This document shows positions 9,589 through 24,300 of a stretch of 64,000 nt of DNA, piece after piece. The stretch comes from Shinisaurus crocodilurus (lineage: Eukaryota > Chordata > Lepidosauria > Squamata > Shinisauridae), in contig CM037877.1 in assembly GCA_021292165.1 (NCBI GenBank), positions 105,399,858-105,463,857 on the forward strand, read 5' to 3'. Each line of letters opens with the position of its first letter. Position 1 is the stretch's first letter. The position numbers and the translations under genes are program-made. The notes beneath the pieces were generated by a model, which worked only from the letters and a program-made list of their open reading frames with translations, was not told the DNA's origin and ran no database searches.

Positions 9589-12150
9589 GTTTGTATTTCT
9601 TTTTGTGCCGTCATTCCCTTTTTCTTAATGGATAAATTAATTGCTGAATTAATTCTAGCCCCTGAATGCCGTACTGTTTTGTTTTTGTTGTCACATTAAT
9701 TCTTCATCAGCCAGTTGGGCTGTCTGAAGCCTAGTTCTTGTTAGATATGGAGAGTCTGAAAAAAAATGGGGGGGGGGACACCACCACCCCCAGAACAAAG
9801 AAAGTAACAGGGGGGAAAAATATTTTTTCTTTTTTTCCTGGGCCTTCACATCTCTAGTTCTCATTGAGGTGGCAAATCTGTTTCTGGGCTGCGGTTGGAG
9901 AGTTTCTTGATTGACTGCTCCTCCATAGTCCCCCCCCCCCCAATTCCTTGAACATAAAAAGCTAGCATGTCTAGGCTAGAACTCTCATGGTAATTTTGTT
10001 TAGCAATGTCGGGTTTTGGGGTGAGTGGGTGGTGTTCTGGAAGAAGATTCAATCACACAAACTCCCTTCTGCAGTCTGAGCTGATATAGCCCAGATCCAC
10101 CATCTCGGAGAGAACTAGGCCTAGGCTGAGATGGCATTGTAATAACTGACATTGGTGTGATTTCAGGAAGAACTGGACATTCGCACCCTCCAGACCAAGA
10201 ACCGAAAGCTGGCGGAGATGCTGGACCAGCGGCAGGCCATTGAGGATGAGCTGCGAGAGCACATTGAGAAGCTGGAACGGCGGCAGGCCACGGACGATGC
10301 TTCGCTGCTGATTGTCAATCGCTACTGGAGTCAGGTCTGCTACATATCCCCTCTCATGGTCCCATTCTCTTAATTTTATTTGCCCTAATCTTCTTAAAGA
10401 TTAAACACAGTTTTTTCTTCCCTCTCTCCCTCCAGTTTGATGAGAACATCAGCATCATTTTGAAACGCTATGACTTGGACCAAGGCCTTGGAGACCTCCT
10501 GTCAGAGCGGAAAGACCTGGTGGTGCCAGAACCTGAACCGGATTCTGACAGCAACCAGGAGCGGAAAGATGAGAGGGAGCGAGGTGAGGTTTCTGACCCT
10601 GCCTGCTTTGGGGTTGGTTTGTGCTTCCTCCTGTAATGTAGCTTCACAATTGGATCATTACGAAGTGGGGAAGGTGGCCTATCCAGGTTTTCGGGAGCTC
10701 CAAACTGCATCCTGTCATGGCCGTTTGTCTTGCACTGTCATTTCCCAGGAGAGATATTTGAGCCTGCATTCTCCTTTCTGGCGACCCTGGCCAGCAGCAC
10801 CAGTGAGGAGATGGAATCTCAGTTGCAGGAACGTGTGGAGTCTTCCCGCCGTGCCGTCACGCAGATCGTGACCATGTATGATAAACTTCAGGAGAGAGTG
10901 GATGTTCTGTCCCAGAAGCTGAACAGCGGAGGTATGGCTGTATAAGAAGAGCTGTGCTGGATCAGACCAAAAGCCTATCTAGTCCAGCTGCTGTTTCCAC
11001 AGTGGCCAAGCAGCTGCCCACAGGAAACCCACAAACAGGACATGAATGCAATAGCACCCTCCTGCTCATGTTCCCCAGTGCCTGGTGTACAGAGGCATCT
11101 TGCCTCTGATACTGGAGGTAGCATATAGGTATGACTAGTAGCCATTGATAGCCTTCTCCATGAATTTGTCTAATCCCCTTTAAAGCCATCCAACTTGGCC
11201 ATCATCACAACATAAAGTTGGTAGCCATCACTATTGTACCAAAGTCTCCTTCAGGTTGGGATAAACCCAGGGATATTGATCACATCAGGTGGTTAAATCA
11301 TTCATATGTTAAGAGACTCTCTGGGTATTTGGTAGACTTCCCCTCCAGACTAATCTATTTATGGTGCATTGACCTTGAAGTCAACCTGGCAAATACATTT
11401 TTACCTGTAGTACATGGTCCTTTTGCAGTTGTGCTGTACAGTTAGTGGAAGCTATTGGATGAAATGAATTTTGGTTAATTTATAGCAGGGTTATGGAACC
11501 TGGTGCTCTCCAGGTGTTGGACTCCCATCTCCCCTGAGCCTTGGCCATGCTGGCTGGGACTCATGGGAGTTGGGTACAATAACATCTGGTGGGCCACAGG
11601 CACCCCATCCCTTCTACCTCTAGTTCTCGTAGCAGAAGATAGGCCATAAAGTGGTACATGCGGTTGCCATGGCTGATCTCAGCCATTCCCAACTGGTGTT
11701 TTGGCCTGAAGTCCAACTGCCAACTGCCCCTCTTTACTCAGAATGAGCCATTTGTTTTACTGAAGTCTTCCCTGTTGTAGTGTGCATTGATAGTGCTGGG
11801 TGCCATTGAGGCCTAACACTTTCCGTAGTGGGCCTTTTGCTCCTCTAGGTCTATATCTTCAGCATATTGCCTTCTTCCATCTATAGCAGGGGTCCCCAAC
11901 CTTTTTGGCCCTGGGGCACATTTGGGAATTTGAGAAACTGCACTGGGCACCACCACAAAATGGCTCCCATGGAGGATGTGGCTAGTCACATAATGGCGGC
12001 AGTGGAGGCCTGCCTGGTCAGTGTGGGTGGGGAGAGAGAAATAGCAAGGCTAGAGGCTGGGAGGGAGGGGGAGATGGAAAGAGTTGCTTCCTGGCCTGCC
12101 CAGTCTTCTTCCATCCACACAGACCTTTGCACTCTCTCTTTCTCTTTTGT

Positions 12151-12194
<44 letters not shown>

Positions 12195-15100
12195 GTCCAC
12201 TCCCTCTAGCCTCATTATTTCTCTCTACCCAAACCTTCACTGTTTCTCTCCCTTCTTAGCCTCTAGCATTGCTTTCTCCCCATTCTAGCCTTGCTGTTTT
12301 TCTCCCCTCTACCCCCTTTGCCTTGTTTTCTCTTCATGCCCGCTGGACAGCTGATCAATGGCAGGTTCAGGAACAGGAAGGAGAAGCTGGTGCCCTACTG
12401 ATTTTCAATTTTTTTAAATTAAAAAACATTTTTTTTAAGAGGGCAGGGAATGAAGAGCTGTGCAGGTGCCATTGGAGTGTTTGACACATGCACGCACACA
12501 AACTTGAGTAAAAAGGAGCTTTGTAGGATGCTGAAGCCTTTTATTATTTGTTTGTTACCTTTTGTTAGTCACCCGGTAATTCAGGATTCTGCTCTGATTT
12601 ATCGGCATTGTCCCCACAGATTTGAAGTCTGTCTTCAAAGCATTAAGGGCCCTAGAAACAACAAAACGAGAAAATTGCTGAAATTGCATAGCCAGTGCCA
12701 CATTTTGCTCAGAATATACCCAGGTCTCCTAGCTTCAAATCTATTTTACAGCAGCATTCTGAATTTGTTTCTTCCTTCAGATGTGTGTCTGACGGAGGAG
12801 GCTGTCCAAGAGCTGAATTCCTACCTGGCAAATGAGAACAGGCGGCTGCAGGAACTGGCCGATTTGCTTCAGGAAAAGCACCGCTCCATGTCTCAAGAGG
12901 TACACAGAAAAGACGTTTTGGTGCAAAAATCAGGCGGTTGAGAGAGTTGCGGGGCTGCTTTTATTTTGGCAGGTTATGTATGTGTGCTAATTGGACCATG
13001 GAGTGGATGGAATTGTATATATGTGCTCAGCACATACACATGAGCCAGTTATGCTGAGCGTGTGTAACCTACCCGAATCCACCTCGTGAGCTGCTCTCCG
13101 GCCACTTTTTCAACGATTGGCTTGTCTTGTTTCTGTTTTGTTCATGTGAAGTCAAAGGAAGAGCTGAGGCTTCTGGGAAGGTGATGGTGGGTGTGAAGCT
13201 GATAGAAGGTGAAGCTGGGATGATCCTCTGTGGAACACACTGTAACAATTTTAGTTAATGGAAAGAATTTTAGTGTCTCTCTTCCTTGGGGCAGAACTTG
13301 TGTTTGGTGGAGTTTGGCAGAAGCCAGCTGCAAAGTGATAGGGAGCGGCTGTAATTTGAGGAGCCTGTACGCAGCCCAGCATGTTGAGAGTAAGGGAAAC
13401 AGAGGAGGTGGCAAGCAGAGCCATCGCCGTGGCAGTTGGGTGTTAGACGGGATGGTGTGAGTGGTGTAAGTTTGGGTTTGAAATTACCTGCCAGTGGGTA
13501 AAGCTGAACCAGTAACAAGGACAAGTCATGGCTTCCAGGCAAATGGGTCTGGTGGTCCTTTCTCCTCAAGAAAGAGAGGGAATGTGTCTCCCTACTCTCC
13601 CATCTTGGCTTCTTATATTGCTCAGAAGTGGAGCCAGACCTTCCTACCTTACTTCGAGGTTGGCACAGAGCTCTTCCACTCTCTCTGTTTACACATGTCA
13701 CCCGGGTCCCTGTATGTTTTCCATTGTCCCATAAAAACCGGCTATCTCAGTATCTTCTCAAAGCTAGTGCTGTCGCCACCATGTTATGGCTTCACTATCC
13801 ACTGGGCCTCCTGATGTCCTTCTCAGTCTCTTCTCAAATATGGGATGCTTTCCCCTTCCTAGTTATCATTAGCCCAGCTCCCAAGCTCTCTCTCACACAC
13901 AGCTTTTGTGTCTTGGCAAAAGTCCTCCTGAACCTCAGCGGTCAGCTTCCTCATAGGCAAAGGTTACACAGGGTCAAACCTTCCCACTGCAGTCATCCAT
14001 TCTGCTTCATCATAGCTGTTTTGGGGTTTTCTGAATTCATTGGTTCTTCGGGCTGTGTCTGTGGGGTGGAGGGAATAGTATGCAGTGGTGGTTTGGATGC
14101 GGGCCAACAAGTTGAGGCTTAATGATGCAGACAAGGTGGCGGTCCTGTTGGTCAGCAAACAAGCAAATGCAGGATTGTGAGTACAGCCTGTTCTGGATGG
14201 GCTTGTACTTGTACTTGTTCACAGCTTAGAGGTGCTTCTGGACCCAGTATTGCTCCTGGTGGTGCCAGGTGGCTGCCGTGGCCAGGAGTGCCTTTGCTTG
14301 ACTTCGGCTGGTGCGCCAGTTGTGCCCCCTTCTTGCAGAAGGCACATCTGGCCACGATGATCCATGCCTTAATAATTGATGTGCAGAACGCCTGGGCCAG
14401 GCATTTGCCCTGTGAGAGATCGCAAACAGCGTTCAGCCTCGCATTGACCCGCTTTCTCATTTCCCTAGTTTTCCAAATTGCAAGGGAAAGTGGAGACGGC
14501 AGAGTCTCGTGTGTCCGTGCTGGAGACCATGATTGATGACTTGCAGTGGGACATTGACAAAATCCGCAAGCGGGAGCAGCGGCTCAACAGGCACCTGGCG
14601 GACGTCCTGGAACGCGTAAGCACCAGCGCCTTCAGTCACGGTCCCAGGGTTGGAACAACACTGGGGAATAACTGGAACAGTTTTGTCAGAAGGAAGGAAC
14701 ATTTGATAGGCTTGGATCTTATTTTATTTTTAGATATGCATCCCACTTCTTAATACGTGTCCCCAAAGCAGCTGTCAGTACTCTTAAAGTGCAATAGTTT
14801 CACTTTAAAACCATACCATTTTAAAATTGAGAACCATAAAACAAATGAACCCACCAGAAGAAACTTGGTTTGGGAGTGAAGAGGAGAATAAAATAGGTGA
14901 AAAAAACAAAATTTTAAATACTGGCCTTTAAAAAGAACCCTGCCCCCAACCATGTCCACTGTGTATGGGAGAAGAACCAGTTTAACTGATCCAGGATTAG
15001 CATCACTTTTGAGTTTTTCTCTATAGTTGGAACTGTTGTGCTGTAGCTATTTAGGACTAGATAAGTTCTTGAAAGAACGTTTTCCCATTCCTCTTCCTTA

Positions 15101-18100
15101 AAAGGAACAAGAACATTTGCCTACTCTTCCTTAAAAGGAACAAATTATTTGTACTTAAACCTAGGTCAGTGTGTGTGGTAGGATTTTATGGGAGTGCAGG
15201 AAAAGCACAGAATGTGGGATCAGGCTCAGAAATCAGTGCTCTGAGATGCTCAGCCTCCTTTTAAAAGTTTTATCACAGACATGCAGCTCTGCTTGTAACC
15301 CAATTAACAGAGAGGAGCAATGTAGTATCTCAGATATTTAGGCTGAACGCTTCTTAAAATTCTGACACTCCTAAATTTCTCTTGCTGTTTTAAAAAGCAA
15401 AAACATTTTTGTAGCCCCTATGGTTGCAGAGAAAAGTCTTGGAAATGTGGTATTTTGAAAGGAGGCGGGGGGAGGACACATAACATCCTCATACTGGTTG
15501 TCTGCTTAGTATTGACGGTTCTGATGATCAGCCATTTAGCACAAAACCTGCTTGTTTAAAATGTGGATTACCTCCCATGGATTAGAATAATAGGGAAAAT
15601 AATATTCATGAATGGTATGCAATTTTGTGAGCAAACAAACCGAGGTGAGTGACTTGCGGCCTTGGAACTGTTTTGGGCTACAACTCCCATCAGCTCTAGC
15701 CAGTATAGTCAGTGATGAGGGATCATGGGAGTTTTAGGCCAAAATATCTCAAGGGCTACATGTTGCCCACCACTGAAATAAACATTTTAATTGTGTCCTG
15801 TTAATAGCAACTGTCATGTGTTGGAACATTATTATTTTTTAAAAAAATTGTATCCTCTTCGTAGGTGAATTCAAAAGGCTACAAGGTGTATGGAGCAGGC
15901 AGTAGTCTGTACGGGGGTACGATCACGATCAACTCTCGGAAGGTAATTCCCAAGACTGTCTGGGCAGGTGCAGGCCAAAGCAGGGATAGTTGGGAGGGAG
16001 AGCAAGAGATGCAAAGATCTTGTTTCTCCCTCTTTTATAGTTTGAAGAGATGAATGCGGAACTTGAGGAAAACAAGGAGCTTGCCCAGAACCGCTTGAGT
16101 GAACTGGAGAAGTTGCGTCAGGATCTCGAGGAGGTGACAACTCAGAATGACAAGTTAAAGGTATGAGTCGGCTCGTGTTTCCCAAATTTCTGAGAGCTGG
16201 GAAAAGAATTTTCTCCCCCTCTTGGATTAAAATAGGAGACACACTTTGCTTTTGCATCGGAAAAGGTTTACTTTTAGAGTTTGTGTAAGAGTAAGAGAGG
16301 CACTCCTGTCCCCACCCCAGTGTTTCTGCGCGAGCCATTATTCTGGCATGCTCCCGATTCGATGGAGGCAAGTCCAGAGGCGGAACTCATGCAGAGTTGT
16401 AGCAGTTAGCCTCCTTTTGAGGGCTGTCAGGGCTGAGCTGTAAGCAGCTGTCGGAGAGAACCCAGGAGCCGAGGGAGAAGGTCGGGGGTTTAGAGCCAGG
16501 AAGATCAATGGTGCTCAGGCAAAGTCTTAGCCCAAACAGGAAACGCTTTATAGCCCTTCCTGTCCAGAAAGGCACAATGGCTGGCTTGGATAGGTGTGGC
16601 TTCACTTTCTGGGAAGATGCTACAAACTATAGCTCTGGTGGTTCACCACACAGAGCTGCTGCACCCAGAACTGAGGGTTACCGGTTCTAATCCCGGTTGT
16701 TCCTGACAAGGGCAGGCAATTGTTCTTTGTGTCTGTATGGTGAGTGTGTGGCTGACTGTTCTCATCATACCAACAGGACCAGATATGCCCCCCCCATCCC
16801 ACTGGAACGAGGCACGGTCAGAGTAGATGCATTGTAGGCAGTCTCCTCTCTAGGTTGGGCTCACAAGAGCCTTAATCTATTTCTCATGATGCACATTTGC
16901 GGAATGGCAGGACTAGGGGCTGTGTGGTATTTGGGTGGGGTCTGTTCAGAATGAACTCCCTTTGGTTGTTCTCCTAACTCTGAGGCCCCTAGTTGCTCGT
17001 TTCAGAGCAAAATTGTGTGTGTACCTCTGAGTTCATAGTGCTGGCCTCATTATTGCTCTGATTTGTGCATAACAGCTGACTGTTGGTTAAACAACGCATA
17101 GTTAGTCATGGCTGTGCCAGAGTGAGTGCACTGCCTCCCGCCCACTTCTTCTTTGTAAGCAACCCAGGAGCATGTGAATCCGGCACTCTGGATTGTTTAG
17201 GGTTAAACAGTCCTGAGTTTTAACCCAACAACAAACTGGGTTAAAACTCTGGGTTGTTTAACCCTAAACAACCCAGAGTGTCAGGTTCGCATGTCACAAC
17301 AATAGTCCAGGAATAGGGCATTCTTGGGTTTTTTTTCTATCTGGAAAGAAAGTGGAAGCAACCAGCACACTTTCTTACTCATGCACTCACAAACTTCCCA
17401 TGGTTATTTGGCCATGCGAACCAGGACATTATATTGGTTTTATTGCATGTACCGCTTTTTGATGCAATGCTGCCACCTTCTGGACCAGTTAAGCAAACTG
17501 TAGATATTTGGAATTTCTTCTGTCTTCCTTACCTCTAAAGGCAGTTAGATGCATTTGTTTCATGCCTGCGAACCCATTCCTGATTACAAAACCAATGTAT
17601 TTATTGTTTGTTTAATGTATATACCGCCTTTCCTGCATCGAACTGAAGGCAGCCTACATGTGGTTCCCAAGTGGCCTCCCATCCGGGCACTGTCCAGACC
17701 CGAAGCGGCTTAACTTTAGCAAGGTGGCTGCATCATGTGCCTTCAGACAATGCCCCTCTGCATAGTGTATTGTATTAAGGGTGCCTCAATACATGTGAAG
17801 AGGGAGCCTGGTCAGTTGTTACCATGGTCAGTTGTTACCATGAGTTTTACACATGGGCATCCTTTTGAACTTTTTGTATGTCCGTGTTTTCTACTTGGGA
17901 AGTCAGTTCCTGAGTTCCAAATGTAATACTTTTTGAAATCCCTCAGCTGCCTTTAGTTGATTTCTACAAGACTTTAATAAATGTGCCTTAAAATTGGCAG
18001 TTGTATATTTCAGTAAGGACCGAATACTGCCTTAGAACATTCTCATAGCACATTTTCTTGCAAGGGGGATTTGATCTAAAACCGGAACAACAAACTGGTT

Positions 18101-20737
18101 ATCCATCTGATCGATTTGAGAACTACTCCCGTTCTCTTGGAACTTTGGATGTCTTGTTCAGGTTTTGCCCTCACCCGGAGTAAGCGTGTTGGCAGAACTG
18201 TGACATGATCCTGCCTTCAGCCTCAAGTGTCCCGTTTGATATGCTGGTATTTTTGGCACTTTGGCCCCGCCCACCACTGGAATGCGACCCCCGAGCTTCT
18301 TTGGAGCTTTTCCAAAACTGAATTCGGCCCTTGGGGGAAAGAGGTTCAGTACCCTGGTTTAAAGTATAACGAGCACCAGCAGTGTCTTAAGGGCACTCTG
18401 TAGAGAACTGGTGGGCTCTCCCACTCTGGAGGCATTCACGGTGCAGCTGGGCAGCCATCTGTCAGGGATGCTTTGACTTGGATTCCTGCACTGAGCAGGG
18501 GGTTGGACTTGATGGCCTTATAGGCCCCTTCCAACTCTACTATTCTATATGAAATGGCACGGCTCCCACCCAAAACTGACAGGCACCCGTGGCCCTGCTG
18601 TGCTCCTTTACATGATGGTGGGCTGCTGGAACAAACCCTGAGCTTGCCCGCTCTACGCATAGAGTATTTATTGTGGACACGGGGTGGTGGCTATGTCACC
18701 TTTTTAAACCAGTCTACTTTTTATAACCTTGTCTTAGCTATTTAAGTAATTTTAAAATTGTTTTTAAATGTCCAGTGAAATATTTTCAATGTTTTTATTG
18801 TTTGTATTTTATATTGTATTTTATTGTGCTTTATAATTGTTGTAAACCGCCCAGAGAGCCTTGGCTATTGGGCAGTATAGAAATGAAATAAATAATAATG
18901 ACAATAACAAAGGCCAAAAGTGTACAGTTGTAGCCCAAGAAGCAGGGTTAGCAAAGTTAGCGTTGGTTTTGAGGGTGGTCTTTGTTGTTGTGAGCAAAGG
19001 CCTTAAAACAGTGGTTCTTAACCTTTTTGGTGTCACACCTCCCTCGTGAAAAATCTTATGACCCATGCCTCCCATGTGTTAACGGCCCAAAATTTAGGCT
19101 TAGGCAGGACGAGTTTGCATTTTTTTAGTTTATGCTCTGTCTCTGGACTAAAAAAAATGCATATTCAATTAAATGAACTGCGTAGCTCCCAAGATTAGTA
19201 GAAATAAATAAGGTTGGGCCAACCGCCAAGCTGTGCTGCTATGTACCGGTACTTGCAAAATAAACAATTTATAGTTGAGGGGTTACTCACACCTCCCCTG
19301 GAGTCAGTCCAAACCTCCCCTGGGGAGGCGTACCCCACAGGTTAAGAACCCCTGCTAAAATGTGGGCCATTTTGACCCCTCCTTCCTTTGCGTTGAGTGT
19401 GGCCTTTGTTGTCTTTGCTCCTGCTGTGTGTGACGTGGCACCCTTTTCCGTTTGCCTCTTGCCCTCTGTTCCGTGGCCCCGACCAGGTGGACCTGCGGCG
19501 GGCGGTGGAAGAAGTGGTGAGGGAAACCCCAGAGTACCGCTGCATGCAGTCCCAGTTCTCCGTTTTGTATAACGAGAGCCTCCAACTCAAATCTCAGCTG
19601 GACGAGGCCCGCACTCTGCTTCACGGCACCCGAAGTACCCACCAGCGCCAGGTGGAACTCATTGAGGTAAGCGCTTCCTCTCTTTGTTGAGACTGCTGTG
19701 ACGTTAAGCAGGGGTGCAGAACCCTTGGCCCATGGCCAAATCTACTCGTCGGGCTCCCGGGATAGCCACTCTTGCCTCCCTTGGCACCACCCCTCGACTG
19801 CTTAGTGGTTTCCTGGCTTTTGCATGTGTTCTCCCCCCCCCCCTTCTGAAAGGTTGAAATGCCTCTCCTAAGGCTTAATTACTGGCAGTAAGAGCTTTAA
19901 GCTAAAGTATGCTGGTATTTTTATCACCCTCTTTAAGAAGGGTGATAGAACAGACTGTGGAAACTATCGGGGCATTTCTCTCTTAGCTACCGCAGGTAAA
20001 ATATTTGCTAGGATTCTCGCAAACCGTCTTCTATCTATTTTTGGCTCCACCCACCACTGGAATGTGACCCCTGAGAACTTCTCCAAAATTGAATGGGTGA
20101 AAGGGGTTCAGTACCCTGGTTTAAAGTATAATGAGCACCATTAGTGCTTTAAGGGCACTGTGTAGAGAACTGAAATGACACGGCTCCCACCCGGAAAGCT
20201 TGCAGTCTAGGTGAGGACCCAGGATAAAAGAAGTACAGCGATGGATGAAAATGGACTCTGGCAAACAGAGGCTTTTTGAGAGCTGCTTGCCTGGTCACCT
20301 GTGATGGGTAAGGATTGCCTCCAGGTGACCAGGTAAATGAGTAAGGTGGAGGAGCCAGCTGGCGGGCAGGCAAGCATTTGAGTCCCTGCTGGGCTTTCCC
20401 TGCCAGAAGGGGGAGGGGAAGCTGAACCCTTAACGTGAAGGAGGACCTGGCCATAGCTCAGTCGTAAGGCACGCAGCAGATTCCAGCCGCAATCCCTGAC
20501 ATCTCCAGTGAATGGCCACTGCCAGGAAGTGTGATGGATCTATGGTCTGACTCAGTATAAGGCAGCATCATATGTCCGCATCATTATGCAAGTCTAGCAA
20601 GCCCCACGGTGTTCTATGCACAGTGTGCACACAGCAGAGTTCGTATGTTATGTTCTCTTTCTCTCTGCCAAAGAGAGAGAGAGTACTGTGTATAAATTTT
20701 GCTCTGTTTGTGCTTCCAGGTTGAATTCAGTGAATGT

Positions 20738-20801
<64 letters not shown>

Positions 20802-21832
20802 GTGCATGTACAGCCTCTTTCCGTGTCCCAGACTTGGAGCCAAGCTGCATGATCAAGAGAATCGCATGGTGTGCCCTCTTGCTGGGCAGAGGTGGTTTTG
20901 CTGATTTGGCAGCTGAGTCCATAGAGTCCTTGTTTCTGCCTCTGGTAAAAGCAAAGACAGCAGCTACCAGTTGGAACACAATGCATTATTTATTTTTATT
21001 TATTTATTTGTTATATTTATACCCCGCCTTTTTTCCTGCAAGGAACCCAAGGCGGCTTACATAATCCTCCTCCTCTCCATCTTATCCTCACAACAACCCT
21101 GTGAGGTAGGTTGGGCTGAGAGTCAGTGACTGGCCCAAAGTCACCCAGTGAGCCTCATGGCCGAGCATCACAAATGATGGATGCCTGATCTGGCCCAAAG
21201 CATGAGCTTGTGGTCATTCAGGAAGGATTTAGAAAAGGACTAGCTGTTTAGTCTTTGGAGTATACTGTATAATCGTCATATCATCATAATTACAATCATC
21301 ATCATACAACTTCGTTTGATGCCTTTCTCAGAAAAAGTCCCAAGGTGTCTTACAATAGGAATTAAAGCATATGAAAATGTAAAAATTTGAAGCAGCTAAA
21401 AACAGTTTAACTGAATCTAACCATATACTACGTTCGTCATCTAAAGCCCTCCTGCAGGTGCCTTCTCTGAGGGAGGCTCGGAAGGCGGCAACGAAGGAGA
21501 GGGCCCTCTCAGTGGTGGCCCCCCAATTTTGGAATTATCTCCCTGACGAGGCCTGCCTGGCGCCAACATTGTTATCTTTTCTGTGCCAGGTTAAGACCTT
21601 CTTCTCTGAGGCATTTGGCAGCATATGATGAGGTTTTTAATCGGGTCTTGAATTTTTTCTTGTTGATTGTTTAAAATAGTTTTTAGATATATGTGTGTCT
21701 CCATGTGTGTTATATGTATATGCTTTTTATTATTTATTTATTTATTATATTTATGAATCGCCCATCTGGCCAGACATCCGGCCACTCTGAGCGATGTACA
21801 GTCCAGTAAAACACAAGAGGTGGGGGGAGGGG

Positions 21833-21870
<38 letters not shown>

Positions 21871-24260
21871 AAAACACAATTAAAAACAGTACAAAACTTA
21901 AAAATCCTAACCCACCCCATATTCCCGCCTGTAAAGCCACGTTTTTAATGCCCGGCGGAAGCTAATCAAGGAAGGGGCATGGCGGAGGTCACGGGGGAGA
22001 GAGTTCCATAAATTGGGGGCTGCCACAGAAAAGGCCCTCCTCCTCCTCCTCCTCCTCCTCCTCCTCCTCCTCCTCCTCTCCTCCTCCTCCTCCTCCTCCT
22101 CCTCCTCCTCCTCCTCCTCCTCCTCCTCCTAGTCCCCACTAGCCTGGTTTCTCTGGCTGATGGGACAGGGAGAAGGCCGTCCGTGGCAGATCTTGTTGTT
22201 ATGTATTTTTAAGGTTTTAATCTTTGTAAACAGAGAGCTTCGGCTATTGGGCGTTACAGAAATGTAATAAATGAATGAGAATGAAAATGAACAATAAAAT
22301 GTCAAGAGTTGATAAGGCAACCAAATTAAAAATTTAAAAAACCTCATCGTATGCCGTCAAATGCCTAGGAGTAGTGGAAAGTCTTAACCTGGTGCTGAAA
22401 AGATGGCAGTGTTAGTGCCAGGCATTCTTCAATTGGGGGGCCGTGTCCGAAAAGTCCCTCTCCCTTGTTCCCATCCTCCGAACCTCTTCTTCACATGCTG
22501 GGTAAGAAGAGCGCCTGTGTTCACTCTTTAGCATCTCGTCCCCCAACAAAAGGTGGCTGCTGATGTTGGAAACATCAGCATCAAAGTGGTATCCTCTGTT
22601 TCTCCCACTAGCGGGACGAAGTCAGCCTACACAAGAAACTGCGAACGGAGGTCATTCAGCTGGAGGACACCCTCGCTCAGGTCCGCAAAGAGTACGAGAT
22701 GCTGCGCATTGAGTTTGAACAGACCCTTGCAGCCAACGAGCAAGCAGGTACTTCAGGCCAGGTCTTGTAAAGAGGTACTGATGTTTTCTTCATTGGATGC
22801 TTGCTTTGGTAAGTGTCCAAATTAACTGAACTGCGGGCATGTGGCTTCCCCTGCACAGGTAAGCCATTGAGTACTGTGCAGCTTTTAGCTACGGTAGCCC
22901 TGATCAGCCATTTAGAATCAAAGAGTTGGAGGGTACCTCGGAGATCATCTAGTCCAGCCTCCTCAATGCAGGCTCTGCACTGCAGCATCCCTGAAAGATG
23001 GCCATCCAGCTACCTGGATAGTATTACATTCACTTGTCCTAAAAAAAAGGATGATCTTTCAGGTCAGTTCTGAGGATTGGGTTGATCAGGACTCCACTTT
23101 ACTTCAGCAAGGTTCCTGCTTGAGAGCTCTCTCTGTGTTCTTGCGGTGTTCTCTCACTCTTAAGTGTGGACCTATGTTGCTCTCTTTAACTGGACCACTA
23201 CGATCAGATGGGCTAAAACCCCTCATGGTTGCAGATTTTGAAATATGGCTGCCAGCCTTCTATTTTCTATCCATTTCTAAAGCAGGTTTCTAGACCTCAT
23301 GGATATGAGCATGGATATGAACTTTTTTTGCGCTTAGTGCCTAGAAACGAATAGTCAGGTGGGGAACCTCCGGCCTGTGGGCCCATTGCAGCCCGGGAAC
23401 ATTCCCCTTCTGGCCCACTAGCCTCCTGCCAGGCCTCGCCATCCTCCGTGGCCCCTCCCGCCACCTTGCATTCTCCCCCTTTCCCCTCATTACCCCGCTG
23501 ATCAGCCGGGGGGGGGAGATCACAGGGAGGGAAGTTTTAAGCATCTTGTCCCTGTAATCACCCTCTCCCCACTGCTCAGCTGATTAGTGGGGGGGGGGGG
23601 GCAAGAGGCTGTGGAGTCCCATAACTCAGCTGAGAAGTGGGATTACACAACCACCCCTCGGCTGTTTTCCAGATCAGCGCAGCAGTACAGCGGGGGAAGC
23701 TGGCAGAGAAGGTGTGTGAATGGGGATTTGTGCTATTGGCTCCAATGCCGCTGGTGTGTGGCCCCGACCACTTTCCCCTAAGGGAATGTGGCTCTCGTGG
23801 GGTGGGGTAGTAGAAGGTTCCCCAGCCCTGCTATAAGTGGAGTGAGAAGGCCTTCCGGTAATTGGGAGGTGAGATAACAAGTGTTTCGGTGTTTTCCACA
23901 AGCTCTCATTTCCAGTCCCCCAGTACAGTTATTGCCCTTCAGCGGTTGGAAACTGACTAGCTGGTCTGTTTGGGAAGGCAATTCTTCCCCGGTTCTTTAC
24001 AACAGAACTGAGGAGTCATGCTGTAACGTGGCTTTTCTTGTGTGATGATTTTTGTGTAGGCCCCATCAATCGGGAGATGCGTCACCTCATCAGCAGCCTC
24101 CAGAACCACAACCACCAGCTGAAAGGGGAAGTGCTGAGATACAAGCGGAAGCTGCGGGAGGCTCAGTCTGACTTGAGCAAGGTAAGGGTGGTGGAGAAGC
24201 AAGGGGATGTTGGAGAAGCGGGAGGGAAGGCGTGTGTGTGTGTGTATTAGGTCAGGTGGT

Positions 24261-24300
<40 letters not shown>

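Noticed and set aside
11986..12259. Open frames with Arg-Glu or Ser-Leu repeats
   Set aside because: They are translations of the (CT)n microsatellite.
12450..12780. Upstream extension of RNF20 exon 6 as coding
   Set aside because: The frame runs on through intron but a CCTTCAG acceptor at 12780 and homology start exactly at 12781.
20614..21064. Open frames with His-Thr, Ser-Leu or Arg-Glu repeats
   Set aside because: They are translations of the (GT)n(GA)n tract.
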